Source: Methanobacteriota archaeon
GTDB lineage: Archaea; Halobacteriota; Methanosarcinia; Methanosarcinales; Methanosarcinaceae
DNA: 5,529 bases
Direction of reading: 5' to 3'
NCBI GenBank assembly: GCA_030837265.1
Contig: JAUPKV010000227.1
Span: forward strand, 1-5,529
Made by a program: the position numbers and the translations under genes. How positions within the stretch are numbered: position 1 is the first letter of the stretch; each line of letters opens with the position of its first letter. Shown here in pieces: positions 1 through 5,281 of this stretch. The notes under the pieces were generated by a model. It was given only the letters and a program-made list of their open reading frames with translations, was not told the origin of the DNA and did no database searches.

Positions 1-261
1 GCAAAAGATTTTGAAGGAACAGCTGTGGTTATTGCAAAGCAGCCCTGTGTGATCTCGGGCAAGAGGACAGGGATCAGAAGGGTTCCGTATATCGTTGATC
101 CTGAAAAATGTGAGGGCTGCAAGCAATGCGTTAAATTCGGCTGTCCTGCAATCGAGTTTGATGAAGAAAACAAATGTGCTATAATTACCGCCCTGTGCAG
201 CGGGTGTGGAGTTTGTGCACAGATATGCAAGTTTGAAGCTATCAGGGAGGTGAAGAGATGA
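1..261 (+). CDS. iorA: Indolepyruvate:ferredoxin oxidoreductase, alpha subunit (C-terminal 86 residues; 5' end outside window)
   Basis: The reading frame is open from base 1, so this is the tail of a longer gene; family members are about 600 residues. IorA carries the thiamine-diphosphate active site and, with IorB, oxidatively decarboxylates aryl pyruvates (indolepyruvate, phenylpyruvate) to aryl-acetyl-CoA, reducing ferredoxin in the cytoplasm. Only the ferredoxin-like end is visible. It has a first cysteine cluster C37-x2-C40-x2-C43-x4-C48-P and a second C66-x2-C69-x2-C72-x3-C76-K (numbered from base 1), suited to two [4Fe-4S] clusters. The four-residue gap in the first motif and Lys instead of Pro after the last cysteine differ from classic 2[4Fe-4S] ferredoxins; a stretched first motif is, as I recall, typical of IorA. 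The stop overlaps the iorB start (ATGA), so the two are cotranscribed and probably translationally coupled. An internal GTT/ATG-type start is not needed, because the frame continues leftward. The assignment to IorA rather than another 2-oxoacid oxidoreductase rests mainly on the IorB-like neighbour. Confidence 0.88.
   Translation, partial: AKDFEGTAVVIAKQPCVISGKRTGIRRVPYIVDPEKCEGCKQCVKFGCPAIEFDEENKCAIITALCSGCGVCAQICKFEAIREVKR
246..253 (+). promoter_or_regulatory. Ribosome binding site of iorB inside the end of iorA
   Basis: GGAGGTGA matches the expected complement of the archaeal 16S rRNA 3' end and lies 4 bases before the ATG at 258. It fixes the iorB start and supports reinitiation or coupled translation across the 4-base ATGA overlap. 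Confidence 0.85.
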
Positions 262-860
262 GCGGGGCAACTGGAGAAAAGAAACTCGACCTCCTTATCA
301 CTGGAGTCGGCGGGCAGGGTGCAATTCTTGCATCGGATATTATTGGAAAAGCTGCAGTCATTTCAGGTCTCCCTATTCGGGCAGCAGAGACTCATGGCAT
401 GGCACAGCGCGGAGGTTCGGTTGTAAACCATATAAGGCTGGGAACTGATCTTGGATCAATGATCCCTAAAAAAGGTGCGGATATTATGCTTGCCCTTGAG
501 CCCATGGAAGCTGTCAGGTATCTTGATTTTCTGAAAGACGGTGGGGTAATTATAGTAAACACGCAGCCAATAATCCCTGTAACCGTTACTTCAGGCCTTG
601 CAAAGTATCCTGATGTTCAGGAGATTCTTTATGTTCTTTCTGAAAAATATGTGGTTAAAGCCTTTAATGCGGATGAACTGGCTTATGAAGCCGGGAGCAG
701 GCTTGCAATGAACGTGGCAATGGTTGGGGCGGTTTCTAGTTATTTGCCCGTTTCAAAAGAGGCTTTGATTGATAGTGTGAAGGCACTTGTGCCGCAAAAA
801 ACTATTGAGATTAATATCAGGGCATTTGAAATGGGAAGGAGAAAAGTAGAGGAAAGCTAA
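258..860 (+). CDS. iorB: Indolepyruvate:ferredoxin oxidoreductase, beta subunit
   Basis: This 200-residue protein is one whole pyruvate/ketoisovalerate-oxidoreductase gamma-type domain, the usual length for IorB. It partners IorA in the ferredoxin-dependent oxidation of aryl pyruvates to aryl-acetyl-CoA. In methanogens the reverse reaction can also feed aromatic amino acid synthesis from aryl acetates (established for the family, not shown here). Visible hallmarks are the glycine-rich loop G16-V-G-G-Q-G21 near the N-terminus, followed by the strongly conserved E44-T-H-G-M-A-Q-R-G-G-S54 segment. No cysteine clusters or membrane segments are present, as expected for a soluble subunit. The start is chosen from the GGAGGTGA site at 246-253 and the ATGA overlap with iorA. 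The gene ends in a hairpin that includes its last codons, so the operon very likely stops here. Related gamma subunits of other oxoacid oxidoreductases share the domain, but the two-gene arrangement with a ferredoxin-ended alpha subunit fits IorAB best. Confidence 0.93.
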   Translation: MSGATGEKKLDLLITGVGGQGAILASDIIGKAAVISGLPIRAAETHGMAQRGGSVVNHIRLGTDLGSMIPKKGADIMLALEPMEAVRYLDFLKDGGVIIVNTQPIIPVTVTSGLAKYPDVQEILYVLSEKYVVKAFNADELAYEAGSRLAMNVAMVGAVSSYLPVSKEALIDSVKALVPQKTIEINIRAFEMGRRKVEES

Positions 861-877
861 AGCTTTCCTTTTTTCTT
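848..877 (+). terminator. Hairpin plus T-tract overlapping the iorB stop codon
   Basis: A perfect 8-base inverted repeat, GGAAAGCT (851-858) and AGCTTTCC (861-868), is separated only by AA. A more realistic fold is a 7-pair stem with a TAAA loop. Pairing extends outward by A850-T869, a G-T pair and A848-T871. T869-T874 then follow directly. The stop codon TAA (858-860) lies in the loop, so the final Glu and Ser codons contribute to the stem. It resembles a bacterial intrinsic terminator; in archaea the T-tract alone may be the active part. Confidence 0.65.
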
Positions 878-903
878 ACAAACAGTTAAGTTTCTATCTT
901 TCC

Positions 904-939
904 TATTTTTTAGTTTTTTACCTTTTATTTCTGCTTTTT
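904..939 (+). terminator. T-rich tracts between convergent iorB and the VanZ-like gene
   Basis: Six-T runs at 906-911 and 914-919, and shorter runs at 923-926 and 935-939, lie downstream of iorB on its coding strand. U-rich tracts are the known termination signal for archaeal RNA polymerase, so these look like back-up terminators for iorAB. They do not help the opposite strand, where the same stretch reads as A-rich. Confidence 0.45.
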
Positions 940-1453
940 AAATTGGCTCTTCAACATTCTTTTTTTTATTCAGGACCACTTTTAATGCAAGCACAAAAAA
1001 GATTACAAAAATTTGTGCAAGCACCAGCCCTATGAGGTTTGAAACTGCATCTTCCACACTTGCAACCCGGTAAGGCAGGAAGCTCTGGAATATTTCGTTC
1101 AGTATACCGTAAGCAGTTCCGATGAATATTGCACAGATTGCTGAATATCTTACTAGTGCCGGATTTTTTGAAGTTAAAAATACAAAGTACAGTAGAACTC
1201 CAAATCCGAAATATATCCCTATATGCCCCGGGTCTAATGATGCTTCTTGGACCGCGTGCAGGCAGTCAATCATGAATTTCGATATGGATGACATGTCGTT
1301 GGCAACAAGAACATTTTTAAGTGGATAGCCAAGGCCAATTTTCAAAAAATGTTTGAGATCTCCGATCCCAGCACTAACCGAGAGGTAAAAAACCATAATC
1401 GCATATAAGATCGTAATTATTACAAAAAAACGGGATTTTCCAAGTTTTAGCAT
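938..1453 (-). CDS. VanZ-like integral membrane protein
   Basis: This is a 171-residue membrane protein with the VanZ-like family signature and likely four membrane spans: about residues 9-27, 78-95, 101-121 and 137-160. It ends in a Lys-rich, probably cytoplasmic tail (162-165). The family core is visible as P75-G-H77 at the start of span 2, then G112-x3-G116-x2-N119-E120-x2-Q123, P127-Y-R129, S132, D135-x3-N139-x2-G142. Bacterial VanZ lowers teicoplanin binding by an unknown route; most family members have no assigned function. An archaeon without murein cannot need glycopeptide resistance, so I infer a general envelope role, perhaps related to surface glycans. A loop of about 50 residues (28-77) between spans 1 and 2 would face one side of the membrane. 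The ATG at 1453 starts just before the first span and leaves a short basic N-terminus, but there is no strong ribosome binding site (only AGAG-like bases upstream). It is transcribed convergently with iorB and divergently from the SGNH/MBOAT pair. Confidence 0.78.
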   Translation of the reverse strand: MLKLGKSRFFVIITILYAIMVFYLSVSAGIGDLKHFLKIGLGYPLKNVLVANDMSSISKFMIDCLHAVQEASLDPGHIGIYFGFGVLLYFVFLTSKNPALVRYSAICAIFIGTAYGILNEIFQSFLPYRVASVEDAVSNLIGLVLAQIFVIFFVLALKVVLNKKKNVEEPI

Positions 1454-1882
1454 TTTATCTCTAAGGTTTATTACATATACGGGATTTAAAAGCTTTGTTT
1501 CAACGAACGATTAGCAGTTAAATTCGAACAATAATTCTTATTTATTTTTTAAGTTTCCTCTCTTATATCAGGGCTGTTCATAAAATATGTAAGTTGCTTG
1601 CCGGAATTTAAGCTTTTACCTCTAAAAAATGATTCATATATACAGTATGTGATACAGCAACAACTTTCAGCGGATATAACTTTACTCTTTTTTGCCTTAA
1701 TATTAAATTATTTGTTGGAAATGATTTAAAAAGATTTAAAGCTAATAATGGAGTTATTCGTTTTTTATCGGGTCTATAGAAAGACTCCGAGGAAATTGAA
1801 GGTTTCAGATTCTCTAGAATTTTGGTATTCATAGATTTTACAAAAATAAAATCTGCCAAGAAATATTTATAGGAATTTCAGT
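1454..1882. other. A+T-rich divergent intergenic region, 429 bases
   Basis: It separates the leftward VanZ-like gene from the rightward SGNH/MBOAT pair and should hold both promoters. For the rightward genes, GATTTAAA occurs twice at 1723-1730 and 1733-1740, exactly 10 bases apart. Each copy is preceded by purine/A-rich bases, so either could be a TATA/BRE pair; the leader would then exceed 100 bases. Another TATA-like run (AAATATTTATAG, 1861-1872) is too close to the ATG at 1883 to serve it. A weak AGGA (1871-1874) is the only ribosome-binding candidate for that ATG. An open frame on the minus strand (1608-1859) starts with TTG, has no ribosome binding site and no recognisable motif, so I do not call it a gene. 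No tRNA, rRNA or CRISPR structure is apparent. Confidence 0.5.
1484..1498 (-). promoter_or_regulatory. Possible archaeal BRE/TATA promoter of the VanZ-like gene
   Basis: Read on the minus strand, ACAAAGC (1498-1492) fits a loose purine-N-A-A-A BRE pattern and is followed directly by TTTTAAAT (1491-1484). A start about 25 bases downstream would leave a leader of only about 8 bases before the ATG at 1453, consistent with the lack of a good ribosome binding site. Such A+T-rich matches arise easily by chance in this DNA. Confidence 0.3.
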
Positions 1883-2938
1883 ATGAGCGATTTTAAAATT
1901 TCAAAAATAATTCTGGTAACTTTGTGCGCTTTTCTCATTTCCACTTTTCTTTTTTCTCTTGTAGTAGACAGCTGTATTGATCCTTATTTAAAAGATACTA
2001 AAAGAGAACTGGCTGTTTTTAATTTTTATGAGGAGCAAAAAAATAATAACTTGAGTAAAAGCCCAAATTCAAAATGTATATATTTTATTGGATGCAGCCA
2101 AACCCGGCAAGGTGTGGACGCGTATTCAATGGAAGAGTGTTTGAAGGAAGCAAACTGCAGTTCACAGGTTTATAATTTAGGGGTAGATGCTGATACCCCT
2201 TTAAAAAGAATTACTGAAATTAACAATATAATTGAAACAAAACCTGATCTGGTGGTCCTTTGCTTAAGTTACCGTAGTTTTTTCGCTCCTATACCTGAAG
2301 ATAAGCTTTACTTAGCTCATGATGGGACAAAAATAGATGAAGAAGACTGTAAGCTATTTAATGAAGAGCAATTAAAAATACTCAGGCAAAATGAAGCAGG
2401 AAGATTTTTTGATAAGAGAAGGTACTTTGTTTCTAGTGTAAAATTTATTTTAAAAGATGATGGCAGATACTACTTCATTAATAACTTTAAAAATCCTGGA
2501 GGCCTTTACGGAAGTACCTCTGAAGAAGAAATACAAAAAATACTGAATAATCCCGAATCGGAGATTATGAGGGAATTTGTTCCTAACAGACGTGCGCCGG
2601 AAAATCAAATCATATTTGAGCAGCAAGAAAAAGCTCTGAAATATACTATCGAGAAACTTGAAGAAAATGGGGTAAATGTGGTAATTGTAAACATGCCTCT
2701 AAACCCAAAGCTTTCCGAAAGAATATCCGAATCAACAAGAAAAGATGTTTCTTCGTTTTTGAGCAGCATCGGTGTCCCTTATTATGATTTTGAGACTAAT
2801 TATCCCCAGGAATACTTCTGGGATTTGAATCATATGAATATAGATGGAAGGAGTGTCTTTTCAAATGATGCTGCCAAGATACTCTCAAGTGAAATTGAAA
2901 ATGACCTGAATGAAGACAGAGAAGAAGGAAAGAAATAG
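1883..2938 (+). CDS. Membrane-anchored SGNH-hydrolase-like protein (DltD/AlgJ-type partner of an MBOAT acyltransferase)
   Basis: A 351-residue protein. One hydrophobic segment (about residues 9-28) acts as an uncleaved signal anchor or signal peptide and leaves the rest outside the membrane. SGNH motifs: block I is G70-C-S72-Q-T-R-Q-G77, with S72 the expected nucleophile; a central N98-L-G100; a buried strand with D122-L-V-V-L followed by S129-Y-R; and block V D314-L-N-H317 near the end, supplying the Asp and His of a Ser-Asp-His triad. SGNH proteins of the DltD, AlgJ/AlgX and PatB type pair with MBOAT proteins to move acyl groups onto extracellular polymers. The MBOAT gene follows 84 bases downstream on the same strand, which strongly supports this role; the acceptor here is unknown. 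The tail (337-351) is highly charged. Cys71 precedes the nucleophile, and the exported part carries further cysteines (C65, C86, C92, C127, C156) that could form disulfides or bind metal. The start gives a sensible signal anchor and has a weak AGGA at 1871. It could alternatively be an esterase. Confidence 0.77.
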   Translation: MSDFKISKIILVTLCAFLISTFLFSLVVDSCIDPYLKDTKRELAVFNFYEEQKNNNLSKSPNSKCIYFIGCSQTRQGVDAYSMEECLKEANCSSQVYNLGVDADTPLKRITEINNIIETKPDLVVLCLSYRSFFAPIPEDKLYLAHDGTKIDEEDCKLFNEEQLKILRQNEAGRFFDKRRYFVSSVKFILKDDGRYYFINNFKNPGGLYGSTSEEEIQKILNNPESEIMREFVPNRRAPENQIIFEQQEKALKYTIEKLEENGVNVVIVNMPLNPKLSERISESTRKDVSSFLSSIGVPYYDFETNYPQEYFWDLNHMNIDGRSVFSNDAAKILSSEIENDLNEDREEGKK

Positions 2939-3008
2939 ATTTTTCAATCTGGAATTAATGAGAAAGATTTCCAACTAGCAGGGAATGGTAAAGAGCTTCA
3001 AACTGAAT

Positions 3009-3025
3009 GGAGTGAAAAGTAATTG
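3009..3025 (+). promoter_or_regulatory. Ribosome binding site and TTG start of the MBOAT gene
   Basis: GGAGTGA (3009-3015) is one base short of the full GGAGGTGA consensus and sits 7 bases before TTG at 3023-3025. The in-frame stop TAA at 3020-3022 rules out an upstream start. The next in-frame ATG (residue 19) would remove the first membrane span. The TTG start also gives an N-terminus (M-K-F-N-S-x-E-F-L-x-F-F) like that of AlgI-type proteins. Confidence 0.85.
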
Positions 3026-4492
3026 AAATTTAACAGTGTAGAATTCTTGATCTTTTTTATTTTCTTAATACTGGCAATGTCAGCTTTAAGGAGGCGTGAG
3101 TATAAACATTCCCTTTTGCTCTGTGCGAGTTATTATTTTTACTGGGTTTCAAGTAGCTACTGCGTTGCCATACTTCTATTTACTACGCTAATCACTTTTT
3201 ACTGCGGAGCAGAAATCGATCGAAATTCGAATCAAACAGCAAAAAAAATGTTTCTGGTTCTTTCTTTAATCGGAACCTTATCGATCCTTGGATTTTTTAA
3301 GTATTTTAATTTCACAGCAGACATATTATTTAGGAGTGCGGACTTGCTTGGTTTTAACTTAAAAGACCCGGATCTTTATATTATATTACCTGTCGGGATT
3401 TCATTTTACACATTCCAGGCCCTCACCTATGTAATCGATATCTATCGTGGAAAACTGAAACCTTCCGAATCCTTTTATGAATACGCCCTTTATATTTCCT
3501 TTTTCCCACAATTGGTTGCAGGCCCTATTGTAAGGGCAAAGCAGTTTTTGCCCCAGTTGAAGGTGAATCCTTTAACTACCGGTGTTAACTTAAAATTCGG
3601 AATAACCCTTATTATATGGGGTATGGTAAAAAAAGTTGTAATTGCCGACAATATCGGACCCCTCGCCGATAGGGTCTTTTCTTCTCCTCTCGACTATTCT
3701 TCTCCTTACATAATAGCTGCAGTACTGTTATTCGGAATCCAGATTTATTGCGACTTTTCCGGGTATTGCGATATTGCTATTGGTTCTGCAAAAATTCTTG
3801 GTTTTACTCTTCCTCAGAACTTTGATAAACCTTACTTAGCGCAGAGCCCCAAGGATTTCTGGAAAAAATGGAATATCACACTTTCCGAATTCATGAGAGA
3901 TTATCTCTATATACCTTTGGGAGGAAACAGAAAAGGAGAGTTTAGGACATACCTAAATTTGATGATTACCATGCTTTTATGTGGTTTATGGCACGGAGCA
4001 GCATGGAATTTCATAATATGGGGAGGATACCATGGAATTTTACTCATGATTCAAAGAGCTGCAGTTAAAATTTGGCCCGCCGAAAAAAAAGCCTTGTCCT
4101 TGCTCGGTACATACAATGAAAAATTGATAAAAATCCTCATAACTCAGTACTTTATTTTCCTTGGCTGGCTCATCTTCAAAGTAGATAATTATTCGGATTT
4201 GATTTATTGTATAAATAAGTACATTTTTATTGATTATAATTTTAGTTTAAATCAAATAATATTCTTGATAATTGCCGGAGTTTTTATTCTCTGGACAAAT
4301 ATGATTTTTGAAAAAGCCGCGGTGAGGTGGAAACCTATAAGTAAAACACTCAAACTTCTGGATAAGGACTTGGTTTCTGGTTTCTCAGCGTTGGGATTCA
4401 ATTACTGGTTCCTGTACCTTTTAACACTGATGTACTTTTTATTGTTGCTATCTCCCGTCTCAAGCCCTGAATTCATTTACTTCAAATTTTAA
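3023..4492 (+). CDS. MBOAT-family O-acyltransferase (AlgI/DltB type)
   Basis: This 489-residue polytopic membrane protein, with probably ten or more spans, has the normal AlgI length of about 460-520. Conserved features in order: an N-terminus typical of AlgI; P123-V-G-I-S-F-Y-T-F-Q132; F160-F-P-Q-L-V-A-G-P168; D244-F-S-G-Y-C-D250; a long amphipathic stretch with Q265-N-F, P270-Y, S275-P, F279-W-x2-W283, D293-Y-L-Y-I-P-L-G-G-N-R303; and the catalytic-type G321-L-W-H324-G-A-A-W-N-F with a second histidine, H337, in the next span. In AlgI and DltB the equivalent of H324 is essential for acyl transfer (family knowledge). These proteins accept an acyl group on the cytoplasmic side and pass it, with an SGNH partner, to a polymer outside: alginate, teichoic acid or other glycans. 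The partner is encoded just upstream, so the two probably form one operon. The substrate cannot be read from the sequence; archaea make neither alginate nor teichoic acid of the bacterial type, so a surface polysaccharide or glycan is inferred. No convincing terminator follows; an IS remnant starts 6 bases after the stop. Confidence 0.93.
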   Translation: MKFNSVEFLIFFIFLILAMSALRRREYKHSLLLCASYYFYWVSSSYCVAILLFTTLITFYCGAEIDRNSNQTAKKMFLVLSLIGTLSILGFFKYFNFTADILFRSADLLGFNLKDPDLYIILPVGISFYTFQALTYVIDIYRGKLKPSESFYEYALYISFFPQLVAGPIVRAKQFLPQLKVNPLTTGVNLKFGITLIIWGMVKKVVIADNIGPLADRVFSSPLDYSSPYIIAAVLLFGIQIYCDFSGYCDIAIGSAKILGFTLPQNFDKPYLAQSPKDFWKKWNITLSEFMRDYLYIPLGGNRKGEFRTYLNLMITMLLCGLWHGAAWNFIIWGGYHGILLMIQRAAVKIWPAEKKALSLLGTYNEKLIKILITQYFIFLGWLIFKVDNYSDLIYCINKYIFIDYNFSLNQIIFLIIAGVFILWTNMIFEKAAVRWKPISKTLKLLDKDLVSGFSALGFNYWFLYLLTLMYFLLLLSPVSSPEFIYFKF

Positions 4493-4497
4493 ATTCT

Positions 4498-4513
4498 GAG
4501 CTCATCTCAAAAC
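4498..4513 (+). repeat. Terminal inverted repeat, transposase 3' side
   Basis: GAGCTCATCTCAAAAC reads inward from this boundary and includes the transposase stop codon (complement of TCA at 4502-4504). It pairs imperfectly with 4776-4791. Confidence 0.55.
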
Positions 4514-4743
4514 TTGGTTTAACTTTATTATTGCCGCTAATATTACAACTCCAAGTGAACTGTTGATTTAGGACCATATTGACAAGGAACATCTTTCCAG
4601 GTACAACCTGTTGTAACTACGTACAAAATTCCATTCATCAATTTCCTTAGATCTGCATGCGGTCTTCCAGTCTGTGGTTTCTGGGGAGGAAGATAAGGTT
4701 CTATGGGTTCCAATAGAACAGCATGAATTTCATGAAACGACAT
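4502..4743 (-). pseudogene. IS5-family transposase, remnant with internal deletion and frame change
   Basis: From the ATG at 4743, about 63 residues match the N-terminal DNA-binding part of IS5-group transposases: L18-P-P, G26-R-P-x-A-D-L-R, N37-G-I-L-Y-V-V-T-T-G-C-T-W-K-D-V-P, and Q55-Y-G-x-K-S-T-V-H63. The frame then runs into a stop at 4543-4545. Shifting frame at about 4555 gives LGVVILAAIIKLNQVLR and a stop at 4502-4504, which reads as the normal C-terminus of this transposase type. The whole catalytic DDE region (usual protein about 250-280 residues) is therefore missing and the two ends are joined out of frame. The product would be inactive. The match to Methanosarcina copies is from memory. 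Confidence 0.82.
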
Positions 4744-4775
4744 AAATTCAAATTTATAATTTCAGCATCATAATA

Positions 4776-4791
4776 GTTTCGGAATAAACTC
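4776..4791 (-). repeat. Terminal inverted repeat, transposase 5' side
   Basis: On the minus strand this reads GAGTTTATTCCGAAAC and lies 32 bases upstream of the transposase ATG, a normal spacing for IS5-type elements. It agrees with the opposite end at 11 of 16 bases. Confidence 0.5.
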
Positions 4792-5281
4792 TACATTAAT
4801 ATTTAAAACGAAGATTTTTCCTTTTGATATCTTTTGCTATTCCGGGGTTGGCCTTACCAGATGTTTCTGAATCACTTTAAATTTAATCGTTACTACTGCT
4901 ATCTAATATTGCTTTGTTTATAGAAACCACGAGACGTAATGTAATGGCAGAAAAAATAAGGAGTATTTAATCTGTAAGCATGAGCTTTCTCCATTTATGA
5001 AAAATTACTTTCATATATGGAAATCAATAAGTATAAGGAAAGATGTCTAAGATTGTTTATTTGTATTCCCTTAAAAGGGCTTTCAAAGCTTAAATAGAAT
5101 ATTTATGTTTTTGATCGATTTAATAATGTTATGCGAAGAATCGCGTATAGACAGGATATAATTTGCAATAAATATTTTCGATAAGTATTTCTATAATAAT
5201 GCTTAAAATGTTTCAAGTTTAATGCAGCTTTATTTTCGCGTCAGGTAAAACTTGAAAAGTAGCGGTGAGGGCAAGTAAAAA
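4792..5281. other. Gene-free A+T-rich stretch, 490 bases
   Basis: No open frame of credible length is present on either strand. The longest things with a start codon are a 17-codon frame near 4998 and a 16-codon frame at 5043-5093, neither with a convincing ribosome binding site. Two small palindromes lie side by side: CCCTT-AA-AAGGG (5068-5079) and GCTTT-C-AAAGC (5079-5089). TATA-like runs occur at about 5098-5106, 5155-5161 and 5202-5209 and could serve the sugar transferase gene. The region is probably the upstream regulatory DNA of that gene plus decayed sequence beside the IS remnant. No tRNA or CRISPR structure is seen. Confidence 0.45.
5211..5257 (+). repeat. 10-base perfect inverted repeat in the leader of the sugar transferase gene
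   Basis: TTTCAAGTTT (5211-5220) and AAACTTGAAA (5248-5257) are exact reverse complements, separated by 27 bases. The right arm ends 6 bases before the GGTGA ribosome-binding candidate at 5264. It could be an RNA stem in the 5' leader or a divided operator. A chance origin is possible in A+T-rich DNA. Confidence 0.4.

Larger units (their letters stand above)
4498..4791 (-). mobile_element. Internally deleted IS5-type element (294 bases, MITE-like)
   Basis: The element contains both ends of an IS5-family transposase gene but lacks its middle. Imperfect terminal inverted repeats bound it: 4498-4513 on the plus strand against 4776-4791 on the minus strand match at 11 of 16 positions, and all five mismatches are transitions. 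Full-length relatives are about 0.9-1 kb, so roughly two thirds has been lost. I see no clear target-site duplication, which suggests an old insertion. It cannot move by itself but could be mobilised by a full-length relative. It lies directly after the MBOAT stop codon. Confidence 0.65.

Noticed and set aside
1122..1328. Plus-strand frame of 68 codons inside the VanZ-like gene
   Set aside because: It is antisense to a gene with a clear family signature and shows no protein features of its own.
1570..1595. Stretch beginning GGGCTGTTCAT that looks like an insertion-sequence end
   Set aside because: I could find no matching inverted copy in the flanking sequence and no transposase remnant that convincingly belongs to it.
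1608..1859. Open frame of 83 codons on the minus strand upstream of the SGNH gene
   Set aside because: It begins with TTG, has no ribosome binding site, shows no domain motif I recognise, and lies in A+T-rich DNA likely to hold promoters. A decayed transposase cannot be excluded, but nothing visible supports it.
5068..5089. Adjacent small palindromes CCCTT-AA-AAGGG and GCTTT-C-AAAGC as a terminator or small RNA
   Set aside because: The stems are only 5 base pairs with loops too small to form as drawn, and no T-tract follows on either strand.
5043..5093. 16-codon frame (starts M-S-K-I-V) in the gene-free region
   Set aside because: Too short, with only a weak AAGGAAAG run before it, and no sign of conservation can be judged from one sequence.
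4492..5281. CRISPR array, tRNA or origin in the long non-coding stretch
   Set aside because: No regularly spaced direct repeats, cloverleaf arms or clustered origin-type repeats were found by eye.
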